Notes: generated by a model not told the origin, from the sequence alone. DNA of 15,515 nt from CAYPZL01 sp964415045 (GCA_964415045.1 CAYPZL010000137.1:1-15515), one strand, 5' to 3'. Positions 7,956 to 14,685 are shown, numbered from the stretch's first letter. Translations and numbers: made by a program.

Positions 7956-7983
7956 AGTCTATCGGCCGGCCCAGTGCTGTCAA
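7956..7983 (-). promoter_or_regulatory. Promoter of the nitrilase-DUF434 operon
   Basis: On the minus strand, TTGACA (7978-7983), a 16-base spacer and TAGACT (7956-7961). The -35 is a perfect consensus and is one arm of the inverted repeat shared with the divergent promoter. The leader would be about 70 bases. Confidence 0.5.
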
Positions 7984-7997
7984 AAACAAATTGACAG
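7977..7997. promoter_or_regulatory. Perfect inverted repeat between divergent promoters
   Basis: CTGTCAA (7977-7983) and TTGACAG (7991-7997) are perfect complements with a 7-base A-rich spacer. Each arm contains a TTGACA -35 box, one per strand. This could be a chance result of two back-to-back -35 boxes or an operator that controls both genes. Confidence 0.55.
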
Positions 7998-8019
7998 TGC
8001 GGGTAGCGGCCACTAAGAT
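7991..8019 (+). promoter_or_regulatory. Promoter of the RNase Z-like gene
   Basis: TTGACA (7991-7996), 17 bases, TAAGAT (8014-8019). Predicted start is near 8026, leaving a short leader of about 27 bases with CAGGA before the ATG at 8053. Confidence 0.62.
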
Positions 8020-8052
8020 GCGGCTTTCTCCAAGCTTCCGCAGGATAAATCA

Positions 8053-8937
8053 ATGCCCAGTCATAACTTAGCACGTATTGAAATCGATGATTTGCAGGTC
8101 ATCGGTTATTCGGTCGCCGGCGAGGAGACGGTGGTGGCGCTTCCGCAGCTCGACGTTTGTTTCGACGTCGGCAAGGCGCCGGACCAGATCATTTCCGTCA
8201 ACCACGTCTTGCTCACGCATGGCCACATGGACCACTCGGCCGGGTTCGCCTACTACCTCTCGCAGCGCAAGTTCAGCGGGCTGCCGGCCGGCACGATCCT
8301 CGCTCCCGCCAACCTGATCAAGCCGATGCGCACGATCATCGACGCCTGGGGATACCTTGACGGCAACAAGGTCCCGGTTACGCTCGTAGGAGTCCGGCCG
8401 GGCGACGAGCATCCGATCAAGCCGAACCTCTTTGCGAGGGTCTTTCCCACCAAGCACAGTGCCGGGTCGGTCGGATTCGCGGTGATCGAGAAACGCAAGA
8501 AGCTCAAGGCCGAATACCACGGCCTGAGCGGTCCCCAGCTCGTCGAGCTCAAGAAGCAGGGCGTCCAGATCGACCAACCGCTGGAGGTCCCCATCGTCAG
8601 CTACTTAGGCGATACGCAGTACGTGGATTTCGCCCAGCTCGAGTACGTCGCCCGCAGCAAAATCCTGATCGCCGAGTGCACCTTCTACGAAGATGAGCAC
8701 GCCGGCCGGGCCGCCGCCGGCAAACACATGCACATCGACGAGCTGGCCAAGCTCCTGGGAAGCATGCAGAACGAGCACATCATCATCACCCACACGACCC
8801 AGCGCACCCCCATGCACGAGGTCCGCAAGATGCTCAAGGCCGCGCTACCGTCGGACATCTACGAGAAGGTCATCATTCTGATGGACCGGCGCAGCAGGCA
8901 TCGCGCTGGCGGGCAGCGCAAAGGCGCAGCGCAATAA
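8053..8937 (+). CDS. Metallo-beta-lactamase-fold hydrolase, RNase Z-like
   Basis: A cytoplasmic, probably zinc-dependent hydrolase of 294 residues. The metal-binding motif THGHMDH is at 55-61 (His56, His58, Asp60, His61). Further ligands are likely His135 (TKHSAGS), Asp187 (LGDTQY) and His247 (IITHTTQRT), the order expected for the tRNase Z group. A GLSGPQLVELKKQGV stretch (157-171) resembles the flexible-arm GP motif of RNase Z, which binds tRNA; I infer tRNA 3' maturation, although another MBL nuclease role is possible. CAGGA lies seven bases before the ATG. The 3' end overlaps the convergent membrane gene by 65 bases. Confidence 0.87.
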   Translation: MPSHNLARIEIDDLQVIGYSVAGEETVVALPQLDVCFDVGKAPDQIISVNHVLLTHGHMDHSAGFAYYLSQRKFSGLPAGTILAPANLIKPMRTIIDAWGYLDGNKVPVTLVGVRPGDEHPIKPNLFARVFPTKHSAGSVGFAVIEKRKKLKAEYHGLSGPQLVELKKQGVQIDQPLEVPIVSYLGDTQYVDFAQLEYVARSKILIAECTFYEDEHAGRAAAGKHMHIDELAKLLGSMQNEHIIITHTTQRTPMHEVRKMLKAALPSDIYEKVIILMDRRSRHRAGGQRKGAAQ

Positions 8938-9601
8938 CCACAACGGCGGCCCCGACCGGCGCCAGGACGGTCCAGGCCAGGCCGGCAAAGTTGGAAACGA
9001 TGGCCACACGGCCGAAATCGTGGACGCCCAGCGAGCGGGCCGTCGCCGCCTGAAAGAGCAACTGGCTTCCGATCAGAACGCAATCCGTCAATGCCAGCGC
9101 CGCCAGCAGCAGCACGAGGCCGCCGACGGGGATCGTTCGCAATCGTCGCACCGGACCCATCCAATCCGCCTGTCGAAAGAACAGCCACACGAGGAGAAGG
9201 AGGCCGGTGAGCGTTGTCGCCTTGACCGCGACGCCAAAGAGGCCGAGCCCGTACCCGCGCAGGCCGAGCCACGTCGCGACCATCACCCCGCCTTGCGAGA
9301 GGCCGCTGGCGATATAGCCTGCCAGCAGGTACAGCAGGACGCCCAGCGCCATCCAGGACAGTCGCTGCAGCGACCGGCGGTGGCCGTACACTTTGGCGAA
9401 CTCGCCTTCCAGTTCGGCTGCGTCACCCAATCGATGACGCGCCACAAGAAACGCCTCCTCCTCGGAAAGCTCCAGTTTTCGAAGCCCCGCGACTTCCTCG
9501 CGCAAGTGGCTCTCCAACTCGTTGATCTCGGCGCTGTTGAGCGTCTCCGACGCCGCCAGGCGGTCGCGCCACTGCTCGATTCGTTTCTCCACGTCACACA
9601 T
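8873..9601 (-). CDS. Membrane protein with permease-prefix/HAAS-like N-terminal domain (single module)
   Basis: A protein of 242 residues with a soluble helical N-terminal domain (1-75) and about four membrane helices (near 82-101, 119-142, 157-184, 198-228). The N-terminus has the pattern seen in PadR-linked DUF1700/HAAS and permease prefix domains: KRIEQWRDRL, INELESHLREEV, LSEEEAFLVARHRLGD. It is clearly paralogous to both halves of the upstream 448-residue protein. A GGGAG site eight bases before the ATG resembles the leader of that gene. It is the last gene of the padR operon, 69 bases after its neighbour. Its last 65 bases overlap the convergent RNase Z-like gene. The molecular function is unknown; signalling or envelope sensing is inferred from family context. 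Confidence 0.85.
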   Translation of the reverse strand: MCDVEKRIEQWRDRLAASETLNSAEINELESHLREEVAGLRKLELSEEEAFLVARHRLGDAAELEGEFAKVYGHRRSLQRLSWMALGVLLYLLAGYIASGLSQGGVMVATWLGLRGYGLGLFGVAVKATTLTGLLLLVWLFFRQADWMGPVRRLRTIPVGGLVLLLAALALTDCVLIGSQLLFQAATARSLGVHDFGRVAIVSNFAGLAWTVLAPVGAAVVVIALRLCAARQRDACCAGPSE

Positions 9602-9670
9602 GAGGTTGTCTCCCGTATAGCCGTTTCCCTGTATTGCGCGTCAACGGCGAGTGACGCCTGCGTATTGTCA

Positions 9671-11017
9671 CTACCAGCTGCAGGCGGTTGGCATACGCCG
9701 CATAGTAAGAACGATCAGTACGCCCGCCAGCAGGAAGGGGAACAGCATCGTCCAGCCGAAGCCTACCCAACGCCAAGCGCCAACGATTTGGAGGAAGCCG
9801 TCCTCTGATAGCCTCCGGTACAAGAAAGGGCGAGCCGAGTTGATCACCCACCACGACAGCACGATCCCAATGGCAGCGAACAGGCCTACGCCTAGCGAGA
9901 TCCACGCTCTCTGTACCGTGGTCTGTGCGCGCGAAGCACGACGGCGCAATGCGAGGACCACGATGAGGAAGGAGACCGCTACGTGCACGGTTCCTGTGGC
10001 AAGGACCAGCCATACGCTGCGCACGCCGGCGGCATAGCCGAGCCACGCCCATGCGGATGATGCAAGTGTGCCGACCCATGACACGAAGAGGTAGCCGAGG
10101 ATACCGACGACCATCCAATAGAGGTGATTCGCATGGAGCTGGTGCGGGGGCGCTTCTGCGAACTCCGCTCGTGGAAGGCCTGTGTCGCTTAACCGGTGAT
10201 ACGCGATAAGGGAAGCCTCGTCGGCGGACAGCCCCGAAGCGGTCAGATGCTTGATTTCCTCGCGCAGGCGGCTCTGCATTTCGCCTGTTACCCGTGTTCG
10301 GTCTTTGCCGTCTGAGACGACAGAGGTCTGTCCTGTGGCCCGCTTGAGCCGTACGGAAAGGACAACCAATGCGGCCACCAGTAGGAACGGCATCATGAAG
10401 CCCCAACCGAATCCCGCCCAGCACTGGGCGCTGTATACACAGGTGTAGCACTCGTGTGGTACTATCCGGTCCAAGGCGACATTTGGCAATAGGCCGATCC
10501 ACCACGAAGCTAAGACGGCGCAGGCCAGGAAGATGCTCGCACGTATCGAGATAGGAACATTCCGCGCCGTCGTCTGTGCGTAGGAGGTATAGCAGCGCAG
10601 GGCAAACCAGGAACCGGCGGCGAATAGCGCCAACCGCACGATGGCTGTGACAACGGCAAGGTGCTGCCAGGTTCGCACGCCGGCGGCATAGCCCAGCCAT
10701 GCCGTTCCCCACGCTGCAATTGAGGTGACGTGCAGGAGGAGATAGTAACCCAGGACGCCGATGACCATCCAATAGAGCCGATGGGCCAGACGCCGGTGCG
10801 GGTGGGCTTTTGCGAATTCCGCCTCCAGAGCCGGCTTGTTCCCGAGCCGCCGCGACGCGACAACAAACGCTTCATCGTCGGATAGGCCGGACGTTGTCAG
10901 TTTCGCGATCTCTTCGCGCAAGTGGGTCTCTAACTCGTGGATGTCCGAGTTGCCCAATGTTTCCGAGGTTGTCAGGTCGGTGCGCCACTGCTCAATTCGC
11001 TTGTCTAACTCAGACAT
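9671..11017 (-). CDS. Fused double-module membrane protein (permease-prefix/HAAS-like)
   Basis: A protein of 448 residues built from two tandem copies of the module in the downstream gene. Copy 1 spans 1-225: prefix domain (KRIEQWRTDL, IHELETHLREEI, LSDDEAFVVASRRLG) then about four membrane helices. Copy 2 spans about 245-448 and repeats SRLREEIKHLTASGLS, LYWMVVGILGYL and WAWLGYAAGVR, but lacks the first 25 or so residues of the prefix. The copies are still alike in DNA: gaccatccaatagag recurs at 10109-10123 and 10763-10777. The frame is open upstream to 11218, but the ATG at 11017 has GGGAG before it and starts like the paralogue. It overlaps the padR stop by 13 bases, suggesting coupled translation. 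Function is unknown. Confidence 0.86.
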   Translation of the reverse strand: MSELDKRIEQWRTDLTTSETLGNSDIHELETHLREEIAKLTTSGLSDDEAFVVASRRLGNKPALEAEFAKAHPHRRLAHRLYWMVIGVLGYYLLLHVTSIAAWGTAWLGYAAGVRTWQHLAVVTAIVRLALFAAGSWFALRCYTSYAQTTARNVPISIRASIFLACAVLASWWIGLLPNVALDRIVPHECYTCVYSAQCWAGFGWGFMMPFLLVAALVVLSVRLKRATGQTSVVSDGKDRTRVTGEMQSRLREEIKHLTASGLSADEASLIAYHRLSDTGLPRAEFAEAPPHQLHANHLYWMVVGILGYLFVSWVGTLASSAWAWLGYAAGVRSVWLVLATGTVHVAVSFLIVVLALRRRASRAQTTVQRAWISLGVGLFAAIGIVLSWWVINSARPFLYRRLSEDGFLQIVGAWRWVGFGWTMLFPFLLAGVLIVLTMRRMPTACSW

Positions 11018-11346
11018 GGTGTTCTCTCCCACAATTGCTGTAAGGCGTTGTGCACCAGCATCCACTGGTCTCTGTGTTTGGCGAGGGCCTTGGTGCCTTG
11101 CTTGCGGAGTCGATAGTACTTTCGCTTGCGGCCGGCCTCGCTGGTCTGGGCGTACGATTCCACCAACCCTTGCCGTTCGAGGCGGTGCAGAACGGGGTAG
11201 AGCATCCCATCGGTCCACGCCATCTGCCCGCCGGAAAGCTCACGCACGCGCTTGATGATGGCGTACCCGTAACTGTCGCCCTCGGCTAAAATGGACAAAA
11301 TCATCGGCGCCGCAGAAGCCGCCACCAAGTCTTTCGATACCGCCAT
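11005..11346 (-). CDS. PadR-family transcriptional regulator
   Basis: A DNA-binding repressor-type protein of 113 residues, the usual short PadR length. The winged-helix segment is evident: AAPMILSILAEGDSYGYAIIKRV, then MAWTDGMLYPVLHRLERQGLVES, then GRKRKYYRLRKQGTKAL (the wing and a last helix), followed by a dimerisation helix. Two in-frame ATGs are adjacent (11352 and 11346). AGGAGGT at 11353-11359 abuts the first and lies six bases from the second, so 11346 is preferred. It leads the operon of module proteins, overlapping the next start by 13 bases. A promoter and dyad at 11380-11412 suggest autoregulation. The PadR plus HAAS/DUF1700-type membrane protein pairing is common in bacteria; the ligand is unknown. 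Confidence 0.92.
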   Translation of the reverse strand: MAVSKDLVAASAAPMILSILAEGDSYGYAIIKRVRELSGGQMAWTDGMLYPVLHRLERQGLVESYAQTSEAGRKRKYYRLRKQGTKALAKHRDQWMLVHNALQQLWERTPCLS

Positions 11347-11352
11347 ATGCAT

Positions 11353-11359
11353 ACCTCCT
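11353..11359 (-). promoter_or_regulatory. Ribosome binding site that decides the padR start
   Basis: AGGAGGT on the minus strand directly touches an ATG (11350-11352) and is six bases from a second in-frame ATG (11344-11346). Only the second has normal spacing. The overlapping TATGCATA also repeats the operator half-site sequence upstream. Confidence 0.7.
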
Positions 11360-11379
11360 GTTCTTTGCCTCAAAGCTAT

Positions 11380-11400
11380 ATGCATAGTAGTGCTATGTAT
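11380..11400. promoter_or_regulatory. Putative PadR operator
   Basis: ATGCATAG (11380-11387) and CTATGTAT (11393-11400) are an inverted repeat with seven of eight matches and a 5-base spacer. It covers the -10 box and part of the spacer of the padR promoter, the position expected for an autorepressor. PadR proteins commonly bind ATGT/ACAT-type dyads, which fits loosely. Confidence 0.6.
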
Positions 11401-11412
11401 GCGGGACGTCAA
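11384..11412 (-). promoter_or_regulatory. Promoter of the padR operon
   Basis: On the minus strand, TTGACG (11407-11412), 17 bases, TACTAT (11384-11389). Predicted start is near 11377, so the leader is about 30 bases. The operator dyad overlaps the -10. Confidence 0.6.
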
Positions 11413-11481
11413 GAACAAAAATTCGAAAAATCAGAAAAAATTTTTCGCGAGGCGCAATGTGTGGGCGCAACCCCGTCGCCC

Positions 11482-11583
11482 CTGTCATGCTGAACGAAGT
11501 GAAGCAACCGGCCTGAGGAGGGCAGGTCGGCATTTCTCGATAAAACACGTGCGGAACCCGGATCCTTCGTTATCGCTCCTGAG
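11482..11583. repeat. Dispersed palindromic repeat, copy B
   Basis: The left arm begins CTGTCATGCTGAACGAAG and continues to GGCCTGAGGAGG. It aligns with the reverse complement of 412-453 over about 45 bases with scattered mismatches. A second arm, GGATCCTTCG followed by CTCCTGAG near 11560-11580, is roughly its inverted counterpart. The middle has diverged. This is a second member of the family at 384-453. Confidence 0.55.
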
Positions 11584-11609
11584 AACATGGTTTGTGCCGA
11601 GAGTTGTAG

Positions 11610-11660
11610 GGTGGGGCTTGCCCCACCGAAAAGAGGATGGTGGGGCAAGCCCCACCCCAC
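11610..11660. repeat. Twin GTGGGGC hairpins in inverted arrangement
   Basis: GTGGGGCTTGCCCCACC (11611-11627) and GGTGGGGCAAGCCCCAC (11639-11655) are perfect complements, and each arm is itself a near-perfect 16-base palindrome. They can form two hairpins or one cruciform. They lie 100 bases past the GH130 stop and might end its transcript, but no T-run follows on either strand. They probably belong to a dispersed repeat family. Confidence 0.65.
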
Positions 11661-11756
11661 TGATGGTGACAACTGCCGCTGGTCTCTCTCGCACGGCGCG
11701 CCCACCACCAGGGCCTGCGGCCTTGACTGTCTCGCGCGTCGCGTACGCGGAAAGCT

Positions 11757-12692
11757 TCACATGGCGGGGCGGGGGTGGGTCAGGCAGAAGTCTACGAGTT
11801 CGTCGATGACGGCGGTGCCGGCGCACATGACTTTGTCGGCGCCGCCCCAGTAGAGTTTGAGGGTGCCGTCGTTTTCGGGGACGGCGGCGCAGGTGAAGAC
11901 GACGTTGTGGACGTAGCCGACGATTTCCCACGGGTCCTCGGGCTGGAGGATCCAGCGGTCGCCGACGGCGATGATGCGGGCCGGATCGTCGAGATCGTGC
12001 ATCGCGACGCCGAGGCGATAGACGCACCCGTCCATGGTGGGAAAGACGCCGTGATAGATGTTGAGCCAGCCTCTGCTCGTCTTGATCGGCGGGGCGCCGG
12101 GGCCGATCTTCATTTCGTCCCAGTGGTACGTCACCGGCTTCAGGATAACCTGCGAATCGCCCCAGTGGACCAGATCGCGCGAATAGCTGATCCAGATCGA
12201 CCAGGGACTGATCTCCGAGTGGGGCCGGTCCAGACGAACGTACTTGCCGCCGATCTTTTCCGGAAAGATCACGGTGTTGCGATAGTCCGCCTGCGTAATC
12301 AGCGAGATACGTTCGACACTCTGGAAATCGGTCGTGCGGGCCAGGCCGATGCGGACGCCGTATTGCGAGTAGGCGCTGTAGGTGATGTAGTACGCTCCTT
12401 CGAGAAACGTAATGCGCGGGTCTTCCACGCCGAAGGCCTCGTACTGCGAGAAGGGCGCCTCGGTCCCCGGCGTCATGAAAGGCTCGCCCCGGGCGGTGAA
12501 ATGAAATCCGTCGGCGCTCTCGGCCAGGCCGATGATCGACCGCCCCGTATCTAAGTGCGAGCGAAACAGCATGATATACCGCCCGTTGTATTTCGTGACA
12601 CCGGCGTTGTGCACGGTCTCCACCGGGTACGGGACGTCGTCCTTCGTCAGGATCGGATTGCCTTCATAGCGCGTGATGATGTTCTTTTTCAT
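11757..12692 (-). CDS. GH130-family glycoside phosphorylase
   Basis: A cytoplasmic enzyme of 311 residues with no signal peptide, of the GH130 family, which phosphorolyses beta-mannosides (for example mannosyl-glucose or mannooligosaccharides) to mannose 1-phosphate; some members are hydrolases. The five-bladed propeller pattern is visible: NPILTKDDVPYPVETVHNAG (12-31), the arginine of LFRSH (Arg44), the catalytic motif GVEDPRI with Asp91, WSIWISYSRDLVHWG, IGPGAPPIKT (196-205) and NIYHGV. The frame is open 39 codons upstream to 12809; the ATG at 12692 fits the family N-terminus and has AAGGA about ten bases before it. It is divergent from the oxidoreductase gene. Exact substrate is not resolved. 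Confidence 0.9.
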   Translation of the reverse strand: MKKNIITRYEGNPILTKDDVPYPVETVHNAGVTKYNGRYIMLFRSHLDTGRSIIGLAESADGFHFTARGEPFMTPGTEAPFSQYEAFGVEDPRITFLEGAYYITYSAYSQYGVRIGLARTTDFQSVERISLITQADYRNTVIFPEKIGGKYVRLDRPHSEISPWSIWISYSRDLVHWGDSQVILKPVTYHWDEMKIGPGAPPIKTSRGWLNIYHGVFPTMDGCVYRLGVAMHDLDDPARIIAVGDRWILQPEDPWEIVGYVHNVVFTCAAVPENDGTLKLYWGGADKVMCAGTAVIDELVDFCLTHPRPAM

Positions 12693-12762
12693 GTCAGGTG
12701 CTTCCTTGCAGAGGGGCTTTGTCGCGTCCGTTTTCTCCTGCCCCCGGCCATCGGATTCGGAC

Positions 12763-12791
12763 TTGCCAGCCAACGGTTCAAAGGATAGCAT
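12763..12791 (+). promoter_or_regulatory. Promoter candidate for the oxidoreductase gene
   Basis: TTGCCA (12763-12768), 17 bases, TAGCAT (12786-12791). The leader to 12911 would be about 113 bases. It overlaps the divergent promoter candidate for the GH130 gene. Confidence 0.4.
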
Positions 12792-12809
12792 ACGGGAGAA
12801 ATTTCGCAA
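12782..12809 (-). promoter_or_regulatory. Promoter candidate for the GH130 gene
   Basis: On the minus strand, TTGCGA (12804-12809), 16 bases, TATCCT (12782-12787). Its -10 overlaps the -10 of the opposing promoter candidate by two bases, so the two could exclude one another. Matches are moderate. Confidence 0.33.
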
Positions 12810-12910
12810 GGGTCGCCGAAGATCGTAGCGGGTCGGAGGGATTCGATTCCCTACGAGACGGCAACTCCCGGACGAAACGAAACCCGAACAGGTGAAAGGA
12901 GACAGACACC

Positions 12911-14236
12911 ATGAATCGACGTACGTTTCTCAAATCCGCAGCGGCGGGGGCGGGGCTGGTCATTTTGCCCAGCGGCGTGCTCTCCGGCGCCAACGCCCCG
13001 AGTAACAAGCTCAACGTCGCCATGATCGGTACGTGGGGCCGGGCCGACGCCCATTTCAACGCCATCTCCAGCGAGAACGTCGTGGCGTTGTGTGACGTGG
13101 ACGAGAACCACATCGCCCACGCCGCCAAGCGGTTCCCCAAGGCCAAGACCTACGTGGACTGGCGCAAATGCCTCGACCAGAAGGGGCTGGACGCCGTGAT
13201 TTGCTGCACTACGGACCACACGCACGGCCACATCGCCACCTGGGCGCTGAACCGCGATCTGCACTGCTACATGGAAAAGCCCCTGGGCATCACGGTCGAA
13301 GAGGCCCGTATCGCCCGGGCGAAGTATCTGGAAAAGAAGCACAAGCTGGCTACTCAGGTCGGCACACAGCGTCACGCCCAACCCAATTTCAACCGCGTCC
13401 GCGAGCTGATCAGGGACGGCGCGATCGGCGAGCTGCAGAACGTCTACGCCTGGGGCAATCGCCAGCTCCGCCGTGACGGCTATCCGCCGGCCAAGGGCGA
13501 GCCGCCGGCGCACCTGCACTACGATCTGTGGATTGGCCCGTCGCCGTGGCATCCGTACAACCCCGAGTACTTCTCCCGCGGCCCCGGCGCCAACTGCCTG
13601 AGCTGGAACATGTACTGGGACTTCGGTGTCGGCCAGATCGGCGACATGGGCAGCCATACGATGGACCTCGCCTGGAACGCCATCGATGCGGAGCTGCCCA
13701 CCACCGCCGAGGCCAAGGGCGAGCCCTACAACCCTGAAGTGACGCCCGTCGAAATGGAGTCGCACTTCGACATCCCCGCCAATGACTGGCGCCCCGCTAT
13801 TCGCCTGGGCTGGTACCAGGGCGGCGCCATGCCCCGCACGCCGAAAAACTGGGTGGACCTGAACAAGATCGGTCACGGCGCGATGTTCAAGGGCAGCAAG
13901 GGCTTCCTCATCTCCGATTTCGGTTCGCGTCTGATCATCCCCTGGGGCAACGATGCCGATATGAGCTACTATAATCGCCGCGACAAGGACGAGATGATCC
14001 CCGACCTGGGCCATTTCCAGAAGGAATGGACCGATGCCTGCAAGGGTGATCTGAAGACTTCGTGCGATTTCAAATACAGTGGCGACCTCATTGAGACGAT
14101 GTTGTTGGGCCTGGTCGCCTACCGCGCCGGCGAGAAGATCGAATACGACGGCGCCACCGGCCGCGTCACCAACAACGCCAAGGCCAACGAATACCTCAGC
14201 CGCAAGTACCGTTCCGGCTGGCCCCTCGACGGATAA
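12911..14236 (+). CDS. Gfo/Idh/MocA-family oxidoreductase with Tat signal
   Basis: An NAD(P)-dependent sugar or cyclitol oxidoreductase of 441 residues, probably exported folded by the Tat pathway: MNRRTFLKSAAAGAG fits the twin-arginine motif with a hydrophobic run to about residue 29. The Rossmann segment is LNVAMIGTWGRADAHF (34-49), with Ala where the third glycine of the usual motif would be. CCTTDHTHGHIATWAL and the conserved MEKPLG (121-126, Lys123) follow, and GDMGSH (244-249) supplies the Asp and His of the active site. The extended loops match the planctomycete-rich group often annotated only as Gfo/Idh/MocA. AAGGAG lies nine bases before the ATG. Substrate is unknown; the divergent GH130 gene suggests sugar metabolism. 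Confidence 0.92.
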   Translation: MNRRTFLKSAAAGAGLVILPSGVLSGANAPSNKLNVAMIGTWGRADAHFNAISSENVVALCDVDENHIAHAAKRFPKAKTYVDWRKCLDQKGLDAVICCTTDHTHGHIATWALNRDLHCYMEKPLGITVEEARIARAKYLEKKHKLATQVGTQRHAQPNFNRVRELIRDGAIGELQNVYAWGNRQLRRDGYPPAKGEPPAHLHYDLWIGPSPWHPYNPEYFSRGPGANCLSWNMYWDFGVGQIGDMGSHTMDLAWNAIDAELPTTAEAKGEPYNPEVTPVEMESHFDIPANDWRPAIRLGWYQGGAMPRTPKNWVDLNKIGHGAMFKGSKGFLISDFGSRLIIPWGNDADMSYYNRRDKDEMIPDLGHFQKEWTDACKGDLKTSCDFKYSGDLIETMLLGLVAYRAGEKIEYDGATGRVTNNAKANEYLSRKYRSGWPLDG

Positions 14237-14302
14237 GCTTCGACGGTTGTGTTGGATTGAGCGGTACGCGTCGACCGGGCGCTCGATACCGCTGCCAGAT
14301 AC

Positions 14303-14339
14303 CACCCCGGCTTGCCCCAATACGGGGCGGGCCGGGGTG
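14303..14339 (+). terminator. Strong hairpin downstream of the oxidoreductase gene
   Basis: CACCCCGGC (14303-14311) pairs perfectly with GCCGGGGTG (14331-14339). Inside it GCCCC pairs with GGGGC around an AATAC loop, with two G-U pairs between the stems, making a 16-pair hairpin 66 bases past the stop. It has only a weak TGTGTT tail, so it may end transcription or block 3' decay. Confidence 0.5.
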
Positions 14340-14525
14340 TGTGTTCCCAGTCCATTCCCGGCCCATGAAATTGGGACGTCCGCTCGATTGGCACCCCCGG
14401 CATGTCTCTGACATTCTCGGTTCTCCTGACACTCCTGAAGAGTACCCCGTTGCCCTCAAAGGGATTGCCATTTTCCCGGCTGTACGGTTCGGGCCGGCTC
14501 TACACCGCCGCCCACCCAGGCTCGC

Positions 14526-14568
14526 TCCGGGCCGACGAAGAAAATCACGTCCCCGGGCGGGTTTTTTT
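14526..14568 (+). terminator. Intrinsic terminator candidate
   Basis: TCCGGG and GACG (14526-14537, with a CC bulge) pair with CGTC and CCCGGG (14548-14557); CGGG and seven T (14562-14568) follow. It lies 290 bases after the oxidoreductase stop. Either it backs up the first hairpin or it ends an unrecognised small RNA between the two. Confidence 0.5.
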
Positions 14569-14570
14569 GC

Positions 14571-14598
14571 TTGAAATTTGCCGTTTATGGCATAGATT
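14571..14598 (+). promoter_or_regulatory. Promoter candidate for the four-cysteine protein
   Basis: TTGAAA (14571-14576), 16 bases, TAGATT (14593-14598). The -35 matches at five of six positions. It begins just after the T-run of the preceding terminator. The leader to 14774 would be about 170 bases and includes the hairpin at 14686-14705. Confidence 0.5.
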
Positions 14599-14685
14599 TG
14601 TCCCAGCGGACATGCTTTGACGTGCTGTTTCTTGAGATAGCCGCAACGCTCCGGCCAAACCGCGAGAGCCGGGCAAAAGAGGAGG

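Larger units (their letters stand above)
11413..11756. other. Gene-free stretch with repeats
   Basis: No gene is seen. The part next to padR is A-rich. The rest holds a dispersed repeat (11482-11583) and twin hairpins (11610-11660), followed by GC-rich sequence downstream of the GH130 gene. Confidence 0.6.

Noticed and set aside
6825..7994. Plus-strand reading frame of 389 codons opposite the nitrilase
   Set aside because: Antisense to a gene with an intact catalytic triad and signal peptide; no domain is visible in the shadow.
11485..12027. Minus-strand frame of 180 codons across repeats and the GH130 3' end
   Set aside because: Overlaps the GH130 coding region in another frame and translates repeat sequence; Arg/Pro-rich with no domain.
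12851..14320. Minus-strand reading frame of 489 codons opposite the oxidoreductase
   Set aside because: Antisense shadow of a clear Gfo/Idh/MocA gene, with low-complexity Val/Gly/Ala content and no domain.
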